Below, piece by piece: positions 9,962 to 19,320 of a stretch of DNA of 64,000 nt; the first letter of the stretch is position 1, and every line of letters starts with the position of its first letter. The notes beneath the pieces are model-generated. The model was not told the origin of the DNA, did no database searches, and saw only the letters and a list, made by a program, of their open reading frames with translations. The stretch is from assembly GCA_013995675.1 (NCBI GenBank), contig VWRR01000012.1, forward strand, positions 482,606 through 546,605, read 5' to 3'. A program made the position numbers and the translations under genes. The DNA comes from Cyanidiococcus yangmingshanensis (taxonomy: Eukaryota > Rhodophyta > Bangiophyceae > Cyanidiales > Cyanidiaceae).

Positions 9962-11332
9962 TCACGACGGACTGCGAAACTCGCCCGTAAATGATAATGA
10001 CTCGGTGAATTCAGGTTCCGCATCATAATCGTCGTCGAGATCGTCATTCGAGTCCGGATCGGATTCGTGCCCTCCGTCCGCATCACCAAGGAGTAATGGC
10101 TCCAGGAGACTCGCCGACACCCTCATACCAGAACTGCGCAGTCGCCGGGCGACCGACGGGAGAACGCGATCGACAAGCTCAGCCTCACGTGCATCCGCAG
10201 AGGCGGGCTTGGTCATGGTGTTCGCAGCGCGCTCGACGGCCCAACATGCAACCTGGTCGAACACGCGAGCGAGTGCGCTCTGCAGTCGCTCAAAACGACC
10301 ATCATGGTGGCATTCTACTTTTTCCTCGTCCAGATACAGTGCTCGGTTCAACTCAATTTGCAGACAATGTACACCATCCATGGGGGCACCGAATCGTCGG
10401 AGAACACCGGCGCCAGCGTACGGCTTGTTGACACTCACCGAGAGGCCCTCTGCCTCGAGAGCGCGCACGACGAACTGAGTAAAGTCGGGTTCGCAGGCCG
10501 CACCCCGCAAGTCGCCAACCACAACGTCGGGTCGAAGCGTGCCCGCACCGTCTGGCGTCATTGCATTCCCTCGCGATTTCATGGAGTGCACATCGAGATG
10601 ATAGACAACGCCAAATTCGGAATGAAGGATATCTATCGCGTTCGCGATGAGTGTCAGATACGGTTCATAGTATGAAACAATGCGATGGTGGACTTGCTCC
10701 ACACTGAGACGCGTTCCCGGAGCGTAGACTGGTTCGCCGGGGACCACATAGCGACGCAAAAGGCCCAGGCCGCGGGCGCTTTTTTCCGAGGGCCGGACCG
10801 GATACGGCCACGGAGACGATAGCAGCTCCACATCGATATCGTTCTCGTGGCGGTTCACATCGATATATGTCCGGGGGAACAGTGCGGCGATGACGGATGC
10901 GCCACTACGCAAGGCTGGCGCGATGAGGCGATCAACATAGGCATCTTCACCGCGCCTTAACTTGGTGAACTCCGGATAGAATTCAAAGTCAGCCGGGTAA
11001 ATCCTCCCCGAGTGTGGCGAGTCGAGCAGCAATGGCGCTCGAGGACGCTGGCTGGAATTCGAACTATGTACAGTCGGTTGCAGATAAACGGCAACGTGGG
11101 CCTCCTCGACGGGTGCCCTGCTGTCCACCTCGATGTGCCGATGGCAGGTGCCTACACCGTTCGCCATCTCGCCAGCCACGTGATTGAGTCGTTCGGCCAC
11201 CACTCTAAATCGTTCACTCAATTGGCTGTGCTGTTGGTGTGGAAGCATAATCGGTTTTGGTGCAGCCAGAGAGCATGCCTCCAGCGTTATCCAATCCACA
11301 GACCCGTGAATCACGGGTACAAAGGGACGCAT
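9962..11332 (-). CDS. N-formylglutamate amidohydrolase (FGase) family protein
   Basis: Zinc-dependent amidohydrolase family; bacterial HutG-type members split N-formyl-L-glutamate to glutamate and formate in histidine breakdown. Family motifs are clear: PLLLDSPHSGRIYP near the N-terminal third, FPRTYIDVNRHENDIDVEL, the metal-site segment VYHLDVHSMKSRG, VVGDLRGAACEPDF, and the C-terminal VHCLQIELNRALYL. The core is about 270 residues. About 90 poorly conserved residues precede it and an acidic, Asp/Glu-rich tail (DPDSNDDLDDDYDAEPE) follows it. The 456-residue frame is intact and starts at an ATG (11330-11332). The family is chiefly bacterial, so a horizontal or organellar origin is possible. 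The substrate in this alga is unknown. Confidence 0.85.
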   Translation of the reverse strand: MRPFVPVIHGSVDWITLEACSLAAPKPIMLPHQQHSQLSERFRVVAERLNHVAGEMANGVGTCHRHIEVDSRAPVEEAHVAVYLQPTVHSSNSSQRPRAPLLLDSPHSGRIYPADFEFYPEFTKLRRGEDAYVDRLIAPALRSGASVIAALFPRTYIDVNRHENDIDVELLSSPWPYPVRPSEKSARGLGLLRRYVVPGEPVYAPGTRLSVEQVHHRIVSYYEPYLTLIANAIDILHSEFGVVYHLDVHSMKSRGNAMTPDGAGTLRPDVVVGDLRGAACEPDFTQFVVRALEAEGLSVSVNKPYAGAGVLRRFGAPMDGVHCLQIELNRALYLDEEKVECHHDGRFERLQSALARVFDQVACWAVERAANTMTKPASADAREAELVDRVLPSVARRLRSSGMRVSASLLEPLLLGDADGGHESDPDSNDDLDDDYDAEPEFTESLSFTGEFRSPS

Positions 11333-12953
11333 TTTGGTCGATCACGCTTACGAGTCGACGTTCCCTGCGGCAATTGATTCGAATAAAGACGCAAACAGCC
11401 AAGAACAAACGTTCGAGGCCACCTTATCGAGCGTGCGTGTTCACCCAAAGTCCCACAAGCCTTGAGTCAACTCTCACCTGACTTGGTTGACTCGCCAGCG
11501 ACTCGCCTTCGTGCCTCTGCGGCGTCCGTTGGGAGCAGCGTCGAGGGCGCCAGCTCACAGTAGCGCTCGGTTGTAGGGCTCAGTTCCGTCCTCAACAGAA
11601 ACTTCTCGGAGCAATCAAAGACTTTGACAATGCCAGTGCTAAGACACCGTCAACGGCTCGTTTCGACACAACTATCACGAGAACAGACGTAAGTAGCCAA
11701 AGCGACAGGTCTGCAGCACACTGTGTCCTTTCAGCGCCGTGTACTTGCGAGTCGAACAACGTTTCTCGTTGTACACAGATGTTGCTACAAATATCCAGAC
11801 ACGAAAGAATCAGTCCGAGCCCCTCGACTCCTGGAACAAACTCGTTGCAACTGGACGGGTCTGCGTCAGCAGTCACTATCGACGCGCCAACAGCGTTACA
11901 CGTTCGCTCAGTATCGTTCGGCGCCGCTGGGTGGTTGCAGTGCGTCGCGCCGTCGCGGCCATGCCAAGCCACTGCAGCGCGGCCAACGGCGATCCATCGA
12001 ACGCAATGCGGCCAATGGCGCGATCCATGGAATCGTTTCACGTGGATGACGACGAGGGGCTCTCGGATCCGGCGCTCTGCTAAGGCAGCCAGCGACGTTG
12101 TCGTTGTTTCTTCGGTTCGTGATGGAGCGTGCTACGTTGATGGACTGGTGAATCTGGTGCCCCCAGTGGCTGTCATCAAAAAAGATAGTTTGTTTCTCTG
12201 AAATGAGGGCATATATGTTCGAGCGCATGCATGAGGCGGAGCAGCGCTTTCGTGTTGATCGCGAACCCAGTGACCATTGCATTGAGGTTCAGCGTTTTGA
12301 CAGGACCCGGTGAGATGCTCGCTCTCTCTGGAAGCTGTGAATCTTTTATGAATTCCAGTCATGTTGCCGTCGACTTTTCCCGTGTCCACGATATGGTCAG
12401 GTTATTGTGTTTGGCGGATTGGCCAGTACCTTGGCTTTCAGATGTACTCTCGAGTTCGATGTTTGTTCTTTATCGGTCGAGTCTATTGGTGGCATCGCTT
12501 GCCGCCGCGACGGGTGCGTAGGTGCGCGGGCGTCTCGTGTATCCGTTCCAAACAGGGCGTTCAGGTGGGTGTGTCAGCGCATCCGCGTCGACGCGAGCAG
12601 CGCGATGTGTTTTAGAGGGAGCGATCACACCGCTGGGCGTCCCGCAAACATCAGCTTTTTACGGCAGACATGCCCATGGGAACAAGACCATCGACGCATC
12701 AGCAGCTCGTCTGTGCGGAAACCAGATCTGGTCGCTTTCGGTCGGAGATGGGTTCCTTCTTCGGCCTGGCTCGAACATGCTGCCCTCAGGCGCTTGTCTC
12801 AAACGTACGCATTCTGGGCATGGGCCGGAAGCAGAGACCAGTTCGGCCCGCCAAAGAGACAATGGCTCCCTTTGCGTACATGTTTACGTTGCCTGTATGT
12901 GAAATTCGGTCCCAGAAGCCAAAGTCGGGACCAAATTGTCTTCACGTTTCCGT
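11333..12953. other. Long intergenic region, possible small ORF
   Basis: About 1.6 kb without a gene I recognise. The most coding-like short frame is an ATG at 12203 running to a stop at 12311-12313 (36 residues, charged, MRAYMFERMHEAEQ...). An acidic frame starting around 12028 (MESFHVDDDEGL) lies upstream. They could be exons or frame-broken parts of one small protein, but this is speculative. A 149-residue frame on the minus strand (11592-12041) shows no family features. Confidence 0.4.
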
Positions 12954-13880
12954 TCATGGCAACTGACGAGTCTCGAAGATTTTTTCGACCGCAGGCCAAT
13001 TGACCACACGCCACCAGGCATCGACATAGGCACCTCGGTCTGGTCCATAGCGCAGATAGTACGCGTGTTCCCAGACGTCCAGCCCCAGTAACGGCATGTT
13101 ACCCTGCATGAGCGGTGAGTCCTGATTCGCAAAGGTCCCGATCTTCAGCTCGCGTCGCGGCGACTTGCCGACCTCGTAGAGCCACACCCAGCCGGAGCCA
13201 AATAGCGTCTTGGCCGCTTGCGCAAACTCCTTTTGGAAGGCCGCCAATGATCCGAACTGGCGGTTGATGGCATCCCCCAGAGCGCCCCCGGGAGTGTTCT
13301 TCTGGGCATCCGCAACTGGTGTGCGCATGATTTCAAAGAAAACGCGATGATTAATCGCTCCGCCGCCTTGGTTCCGCACCGTCTCCCGCACCGTTCGATC
13401 TGGAATCGTCGAGAGTCGCGTTAAAATCGAAGGAAACGTCTTGCGCTGTTCCTCCGTGAGTGCGGCATTCACCTTGGTTACATATCCCACAAAGTGCTTA
13501 TCGTGGTGCAGCCGCATCGTCTTGGCGTCAATTACAGGCTCTAGGGCGTTGTACGGGTACGGAAGCGGAGGAACCGGAACCTCGATGCCCAGACTCGTCC
13601 CTGAACCCGTTGCCGTTCCACCAGTCGCAGTTGCCGCGTTAACCTGTGACGACATACCGACGGCCACCGGTAACAGCACCAGCGTGCGCAGCACCGCCCG
13701 CCGAGACACCTCTGTCTGCAGGGATAAGGATGAAACGCCGCCCTTGCAATGTCGCTTCGATGAATCGGGCGGACGCGCAACCAACCAGCATGCAACACTG
13801 GCACTCGAGCGGCGTTGCACTCCAGAGAGACCGCCGCTCACGAACGCAACACCACGAGGAACATCAAACACAAGCGTCAT
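12954..13880 (-). CDS. Fe/Mn superoxide dismutase with bipartite, Tat-like lumen signal
   Basis: Converts superoxide to oxygen and hydrogen peroxide. The catalytic domain (from about residue 95) shows all family landmarks: LPYPYNALEPVIDAKTM, metal-ligand His in LHHDKHFVGYV, INHRVFFEIM (second His), LFGSGWVWLY and the DVWEHAYYLRYG signature with ligand Asp and His. An N-terminal extension of about 80 residues looks bipartite: a Ser/Arg-rich transit region, then a segment with Ser59-Arg60-Arg61-Ala-Val-Leu-Arg65, a hydrophobic run (66-75) and an Ala-X-Ala-type cleavage site around residue 82. That matches a twin-arginine thylakoid-lumen signal, so the enzyme is predicted to act in the lumen. 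The metal (Fe or Mn) cannot be decided by eye. The ATG start is at 13878-13880 and the frame is intact. Confidence 0.93.
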   Translation of the reverse strand: MTLVFDVPRGVAFVSGGLSGVQRRSSASVACWLVARPPDSSKRHCKGGVSSLSLQTEVSRRAVLRTLVLLPVAVGMSSQVNAATATGGTATGSGTSLGIEVPVPPLPYPYNALEPVIDAKTMRLHHDKHFVGYVTKVNAALTEEQRKTFPSILTRLSTIPDRTVRETVRNQGGGAINHRVFFEIMRTPVADAQKNTPGGALGDAINRQFGSLAAFQKEFAQAAKTLFGSGWVWLYEVGKSPRRELKIGTFANQDSPLMQGNMPLLGLDVWEHAYYLRYGPDRGAYVDAWWRVVNWPAVEKIFETRQLP

Positions 13881-14606
13881 TCAGCCTAGCTCAGCGCAAG
13901 ATACTCAGTGTCGCTCGTGTAAAGTTCGCCGGCCAGTCAGCCAAAACACGCTTACACGCTCTGGTACAGCGAGGACAGACCACGTCTCCGTTCAAGACGT
14001 ATTCGCCAACACGAATAATTCGTTCTATTCAGAGGACGGTACGCGTGATCGCCCGCGCCCGTCCGAATGCCCTGCTCGATCTCGACGAGGCGAACGAGAT
14101 CCCGCTGTGTGGCGACGCGGCACCTGTTCGGCACAACGTTTGGTCGGCGAGTTTTCTTCCCCGACGCAGGCGACGAACGCACCGCATCGCTGGGCCAATG
14201 CATGTCGTCGTCTGCGCCCCACGAGACGCAACGCGCAGGCGAGCATCCCGCCCCCGCGGGCGCATGACACCCAGCCGCTGAGACGCCATCCGCTCGTCCA
14301 TCATTGACGGATCGCAGCGTCCCCGTCCAGCGAGCACTCGATCGGGCGACAGATGCGTGCATCGGTGCGGCGAGACGCGCAGCCCGGCGCCTGCTGTCCT
14401 GTGTCCGATCGATGCTGGACGGGACCGTGTTGGCATCTCTCGTCGTCGTGGCGGCGGCGGCGGCGATGCCAGCGGGGTGGCCAGCGTCATCTCGTCGGGC
14501 TAGGATTGTCTCGCGCGACCGCAACACCCAAAGTGTCGGATTTTATCGCTCTCTCAGCGTCGGTATCGTGAAGCGTTTCGAGCGCTGCTGGATACCTGAT
14601 TTTACA
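13881..14606. other. Divergent promoter region
   Basis: About 725 bases between the starts of the SOD gene (-) and the coiled-coil gene (+). An open frame runs in from 14304 toward the latter, but its residues before 14607 are Arg/Ala-rich and show no conservation signal. No promoter motif could be assigned. Confidence 0.45.
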
Positions 14607-15110
14607 ATGTTGTGCTTCCAGTCGAGTTTTTTCCCAGGGGCGACCTTGAAAACAGGTTTATCAATCTGTACGGCGCCCCGTTCATTGCGTCTCGGGACGC
14701 GAAGCCGAGTGTTGGCGGCACGCGCGCTGCGCATGTCTGTGGACGAGCAGGATCGTTTGACGGTTCGCAAGCAAGCGCAGATTTGTTTGGAGGACGGTTG
14801 TTCGTTGGAGGACCTTGACGCACTGTTGGATCGGACGCGGTTGATACGTGACGAGCTCATGAAGGACGTCAAAGAGCTGAACGACATCATCACCAAACTA
14901 CAGGCGTTAAGCGAAGCGTCGAAGAAGCTTCCGGGCGGTGAAGTCGCGGATACGGTGACCATTCCGGTAACCGGAAAGGAAGCACGTCTGGAGGACGTTG
15001 TGCGGGCAGTGCTTCGTATCTTTAGTCGTGCCGAGGACCACTACCCAAGGATCGGTTTACAGCCCTGGTCTATGGATAAGCCGAAGAAGAACAAGAAAAA
15101 GCGGTTTTGA
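14607..15110 (+). CDS. Unknown small protein with coiled coil, probably plastid-targeted
   Basis: I do not recognise the family. The 167-residue product starts at the ATG at 14607. Residues 1-42 are rich in Ser/Thr/Arg/Leu and nearly free of acidic residues, as in a plastid transit peptide, ending around RALRMSV. The mature part is charged and helical: LEDLDALLDRTRLIRDELMK and DVKELNDIITKLQALSEASK give heptad-like hydrophobic spacing (short coiled coil). A segment LEDVVRAVLRIFSRAEDHYP follows, and the very basic C terminus is KPKKNKKKRF. No enzyme motif is seen. It is convergent with the helicase gene downstream. Confidence 0.6.
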   Translation: MLCFQSSFFPGATLKTGLSICTAPRSLRLGTRSRVLAARALRMSVDEQDRLTVRKQAQICLEDGCSLEDLDALLDRTRLIRDELMKDVKELNDIITKLQALSEASKKLPGGEVADTVTIPVTGKEARLEDVVRAVLRIFSRAEDHYPRIGLQPWSMDKPKKNKKKRF

Positions 15111-15518
15111 AGGAATCATACCTGAATTCGACGCGTCTTTGAAGGGAAATGGGGGCTTGCCCCGGAGGTAAGCGACTCACAGACAGACGCTCGTTGGGTT
15201 TTTGGCGGACGTTGACATAGCCTCGTGAGGGAGCGTGCGATGGCCTGCGTGCAGACGTCGCGGGCTCGAAACGGCTCACGCCTCTAAGGGACATACGCTC
15301 CGGTGTTGATGAGTTGTCAGCGCTTGGATACCGAACAAAGCGGTCTCAAACTTGGTTTGCCGGAGCGTGTGCGTGCACCTCGTGCGACCACTTCGACGTG
15401 ATGGAACGCCCGCAGCATCCAGTGAAGTTTTAAAGTTTTTCACAGCGTTTCGCTTGAGTCCGCGCGATTCCCCGTCGGTTGGTTTCGATGCAAACACCCA
15501 GATGATCTGATTTGTGCT
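15111..15518. other. Intergenic region between convergent genes
   Basis: About 400 bases separating the coiled-coil gene (+) from the 3' end of the RecD2-type gene (-). No gene or repeat is seen. Confidence 0.5.
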
Positions 15519-18500
15519 CTAGCCGATTTGCTCCAGACGTTGTACCAGACTGGTGTTTCGTCTCCTTCCTGATTCGTTGCGGATTGCCATACTGATCGCC
15601 CGATAGCTGCCAATTACGACGCAGAGTTCCTGCGCTCGCGTAATTGCCGTATATAGGAGGTTGCGGGTCAATAGGATCGAGTGCGTCGTAAAGACGGGGA
15701 CGACAACACAAGGATATCCGCCGCCTTGGGCTTTGTGAACAGAGAGCGCCCAGGCGAGCTGCAGCTGGTCCGCTGCCTCGGTCGGATAGTCGTAGGAGAC
15801 CCAGTCGCTGCTGTTCCCGAAATCCACCAGCAGCTGAGTACCTTGCCCGTTGTCATTCTCGATGGCGTCCGGGTCCGGTATGTGCATGACCATACCGATA
15901 TCCCCGTTGAAGACACCCTTATCGTAATTGTTCACGGTTTGAACGACCCGATCTCCGATCCGCAAAAAGACCTCGGAACTGCGAGCCTGGTTGGACAGTG
16001 GCATACGCTGGGGATTCAAGCGCTTCTGCAGCTCAATGTTCAGGTTGCGAACGCCGATCTCACCGCGATAGCCTGGCGATAGAACCTGAATTTCTCGTAG
16101 CGGGTCGAAGGGGAGTAGGGGTTTCAGCTCAGCGTCGGAATCCCCATCTCTTCCGCAACAGAGATCGATGAGAAATTTCGCTCCGGTCTCCGGATCGGGC
16201 GCCTCAAGGAAGATGAGATCTGACTTTTCGGCCACTTGGGGGACCTCGTCTGATGACGTCGCTCGGGGCATGAAGGGGAAACGCCCGTTTCGGATCTCGT
16301 GCGCAACGCGCACGATCGTCGACGTCATCGCCTGCCTGAAAATGTCCCGCAGGTACACGGTAGGAAAGATTTGGCTCTCACACAAGTCTGCAAAAACGCG
16401 TCCTGGCCCCACGCTCGGCAACTGGTCTGCGTCACCAATGAGGACCAGACGCGCCCCTGTTGGGATCGCTTTGAGCAGTGAGTGCGCAAGTTGTGCATCG
16501 ATCATGGAGCATTCATCCACAATGATTGCTTGTGCGGGCAGCGGATTCCGTTCATCTCGAACAAATCTTCCCTTCTTGTCACATTCAAGACATCGATGGA
16601 TGGTAATGCCACGTAGCTCCTCAGTGGGTCCGGCAGCGGCGCTGAGACGATTGGCTGCTCGTCCCGTCGGAGCAGCCAACTGGATCTGCTCGATCTCCAT
16701 CAGCTGCCGCCACATTTGCACAATTGCTGCAGCTGTGTGCGTCTTCCCTACGCCCGGGCCACCCGACAGAATCATGATGGGTCGCTCGGCAGCGATGCAG
16801 ACGGCTTCGCGCTGCGCTGGCGTCAATGTCGGGTATTTTTCATTGATCCAAGTGATTACCTGTTCGCGAGTGACGCTGCGTCCGACGGCAGCGATTCGCA
16901 GATCGCTCGAGTGCTTCCCGCCTGAGGCAGAGACCAGACGACGCAAGTGTTCAACGATTCCCCGCTCAGCCTTGTCCATGGCTGGTGTGAACAGACGCGG
17001 CTCTTCGTCGTCGACGGTGACGAGGGCCCGCCGACTTTGCAGCGCCTCGACTGCTTGCTGGAAACGCTCCCGGCGATCGACCGAGCTCGGTGTCTCCACC
17101 GTGGTCATATTGCCGAAGAGCAACTTGAGAACCCGCTCGTAGGCGTTGTTCATGTTCAGATAACTGTGACCATCAAAGTTCTCAGCCTGTCGGAGTACAT
17201 GGACGAGTCCAGCTGCATAGCGATCGACCGCCTCAGGCTCTATACCGACCCCAGCTGCAATACGATCCGCAATCGTGAAGCCAATGCCCGCGACATTCTC
17301 CACCAGCTTATACGGGTTCGCTCTAATGTGTTCAACTACATTTGGGTCGCTGTCGTAGGTGCGTGCGATACGACTGCATAGAGCAGGACCGATACCGAAA
17401 GGTTTCAGAAAGAGCATCAGATTGCGCAAAAAGTACTGCGCATTCCAGGCCGCTGCGATCTGCTCGGCTCGTTTGCGACCGATACCTTCAACTTGCACGA
17501 GCGTATTCACTGGGTCGCTGTTCAGCACTTCAAGCGTGCGCTCGCCAAAGCGCTCGATGATCCGCTCCGCGAATTTCACCCCGACACCTTTCAAAAGACC
17601 AGACGCCAAGTACGCTTTCAACGCAGCGAGAGAGATCTTGTCCCTGTCGTCATCGCTATCCAATACAATATCTGTTTCACGAATCCTGTCGGCTTGGAAC
17701 TGCCTGCCGTAGATCGGCTGGTCCACCCAGATGCCTCGCAGCCGGACGTGAACACCCTGCGTCAGCAACATATCCACGCCGTCTGCAAAGCGCCCAGTGA
17801 ACTTTTCTCCGGTTGTCAACGTGCATACTGCATATCTCGTGTTCATATTCTTGAATAAAACTTTTTCGATCTTTCCTTCCAGTGTGGTTCGGCCAGCGTT
17901 GCGAAAGGGATCCACTCGGGCGTTGCTCGCCATGCCACTTGGTGTCGCCGAGTCCGACGCCCGATACGTCTCCCGACTAGTCGTTACCGGTTTCTGGTCC
18001 TGTCTCCGATTCTTCTGCCAACCGTACGGCCTGGGATCTTCAAAAGAGCTCGATCTGAACGAGCCTGACTCTCCATTGAGTCCCGTTTGCGTCTTCGGGC
18101 GGCTCCTCCAAGTTCGGTCTGCAGTGGGATCTTTGAAGCCGCCTTCATCCTTGTGCTGAATTTCGTCCAATGCTGCCTCAAGATCCTCGATTTCGAACAT
18201 GTCAGCACTGTTCGACATCGCATCCTTTGTCTTGCGGAACGCCTCGGAGGATCTCTGCTTGCCGTTGGTAGCTGCGGGGGCATTACCCGGTGCAATATGC
18301 TCAGCCGATACCCTGCTGTTTCCAAAGAAACGAGCGTCGCGGGCCTCGAAAACTTCCTCACCGCTCGCGTCTACGACAAAGCGGCCGAAGAGCTTCACTT
18401 GAGCACCCTCGGCGGGCCGTTGCGCGTGTTCAGGATAGACAACACGCACAAAGTCACCCGTCTCAAACGAGCGGACGCCTTGTACAGTGTCGGCGTTTGG

Positions 18501-18767
18501 ATTGTCCAAAGAGGAGAGGGTTTCTGCCAAGCCGGTGATCTGGACAAGGCGTTCGTGGCCTTTGCTTCCGTATCGATCAGGTTCGAACGAAGGTGCTTCC
18601 CCAGCCTCTGGATCATCTGTAGCGCTCACCAGCGTCCGAAGGCCAAGCGTCGGGCGCCGCTTATAGCGCCCAAGTCGAGCACACTTGGTCGAGACTGAGT
18701 GCCAACCAGAGCCACGTCGTGCGAAAACGGCACAAGGGATGAAAGCGAGTGCATGATTATCGTTCAT
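15519..18767 (-). CDS. recD2: RecD2-type ATP-dependent DNA helicase, probably organelle-targeted
   Basis: Superfamily 1B 5'-3' DNA helicase of the RecD2/TraA type. Order: N-terminal linker of about 285 residues; OB-like domain from GKIEKVLFKNMNTRYAVCTL (about 295); helix-hairpin-helix repeats (LLKGVGVKFAERIIERFG, then VEGIGRKRAEQIAAAW, about 385-425); Walker A GGPGVGKTHTAA (about 666); Walker B VDECSMIDAQL (about 750); LIGDADQLPSVGPG; and motif VI-region WALSVHKAQGG (about 1005). It lacks RecB/RecC partners, as expected for RecD2. I chose the ATG at 18765-18767 (1082 residues) because the following residues look like a transit peptide (few acids, many Arg/Ser/Ala) ending near LVSATDD. The frame is open a further 195 codons upstream, but that part is unconserved and overlaps the presumed promoter. 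A role in plastid or mitochondrial DNA maintenance is inference. Confidence 0.9.
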   Translation of the reverse strand: MNDNHALAFIPCAVFARRGSGWHSVSTKCARLGRYKRRPTLGLRTLVSATDDPEAGEAPSFEPDRYGSKGHERLVQITGLAETLSSLDNPNADTVQGVRSFETGDFVRVVYPEHAQRPAEGAQVKLFGRFVVDASGEEVFEARDARFFGNSRVSAEHIAPGNAPAATNGKQRSSEAFRKTKDAMSNSADMFEIEDLEAALDEIQHKDEGGFKDPTADRTWRSRPKTQTGLNGESGSFRSSSFEDPRPYGWQKNRRQDQKPVTTSRETYRASDSATPSGMASNARVDPFRNAGRTTLEGKIEKVLFKNMNTRYAVCTLTTGEKFTGRFADGVDMLLTQGVHVRLRGIWVDQPIYGRQFQADRIRETDIVLDSDDDRDKISLAALKAYLASGLLKGVGVKFAERIIERFGERTLEVLNSDPVNTLVQVEGIGRKRAEQIAAAWNAQYFLRNLMLFLKPFGIGPALCSRIARTYDSDPNVVEHIRANPYKLVENVAGIGFTIADRIAAGVGIEPEAVDRYAAGLVHVLRQAENFDGHSYLNMNNAYERVLKLLFGNMTTVETPSSVDRRERFQQAVEALQSRRALVTVDDEEPRLFTPAMDKAERGIVEHLRRLVSASGGKHSSDLRIAAVGRSVTREQVITWINEKYPTLTPAQREAVCIAAERPIMILSGGPGVGKTHTAAAIVQMWRQLMEIEQIQLAAPTGRAANRLSAAAGPTEELRGITIHRCLECDKKGRFVRDERNPLPAQAIIVDECSMIDAQLAHSLLKAIPTGARLVLIGDADQLPSVGPGRVFADLCESQIFPTVYLRDIFRQAMTSTIVRVAHEIRNGRFPFMPRATSSDEVPQVAEKSDLIFLEAPDPETGAKFLIDLCCGRDGDSDAELKPLLPFDPLREIQVLSPGYRGEIGVRNLNIELQKRLNPQRMPLSNQARSSEVFLRIGDRVVQTVNNYDKGVFNGDIGMVMHIPDPDAIENDNGQGTQLLVDFGNSSDWVSYDYPTEAADQLQLAWALSVHKAQGGGYPCVVVPVFTTHSILLTRNLLYTAITRAQELCVVIGSYRAISMAIRNESGRRRNTSLVQRLEQIG

Positions 18768-19320
18768 TTTCGGGTGTTCTGCGCTGGGTGGCAGGGCTTG
18801 CACACAAGACTTGCCAACCGTCTCCAAACGGATACCTCTCCGTATATACGATGCCAAGCCCGGCAACGTTCGAGCCGCTCGTTGAGCAATCGTTGCCGTG
18901 CGAATGGTCGTGCTGACGTTGCCCTGGAACGAACAAGGTTGCTTTGATGTCGAAGCGCAGGTTGGTGCTGGCGCCATGCCGGAGCGCGCCCATCGAGCGG
19001 CGGCGGCAGGGGCGTCCCTGCGAGAAGCAGCAAGGTCTACCCACCCACACACACATACAAAGCGGTCGAAAAAGCCAGGAGGTTTGGAACTTTCTCGGAG
19101 AAAGTTTTGAAAGGCTTTGTCTTCGCAGAAAACGTTGCGAAATAGCATTCCTGACCCAGAGCGGCTGTGAGCACGGCCTGCTGTTTCCGATGCGCATCTA
19201 AAACGCTTACCAACGACGTACCTTCCGCTGCGGTCTATTTGCCGCTGCCAGTGCCCAGAGCCAGCGATTCCAGAGCAACAGTGGTACACAATACAGTATT
19301 CTTGTGGGAAATTTGTGCGC
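18768..19320. other. Spacer between tandem minus-strand genes
   Basis: About 550 bases between the arsM stop and the chosen start of the helicase. It is open in the helicase frame but without recognisable domain content; I treat it as arsM 3' UTR plus helicase promoter. A CA-rich run lies near 19038-19050. Confidence 0.45.

Noticed and set aside
13952-14527. 191-codon minus-strand open frame between SOD and the coiled-coil gene
   Set aside because: Arg/Ala/Ser-rich antisense-type frame in GC-rich DNA with no conserved feature.
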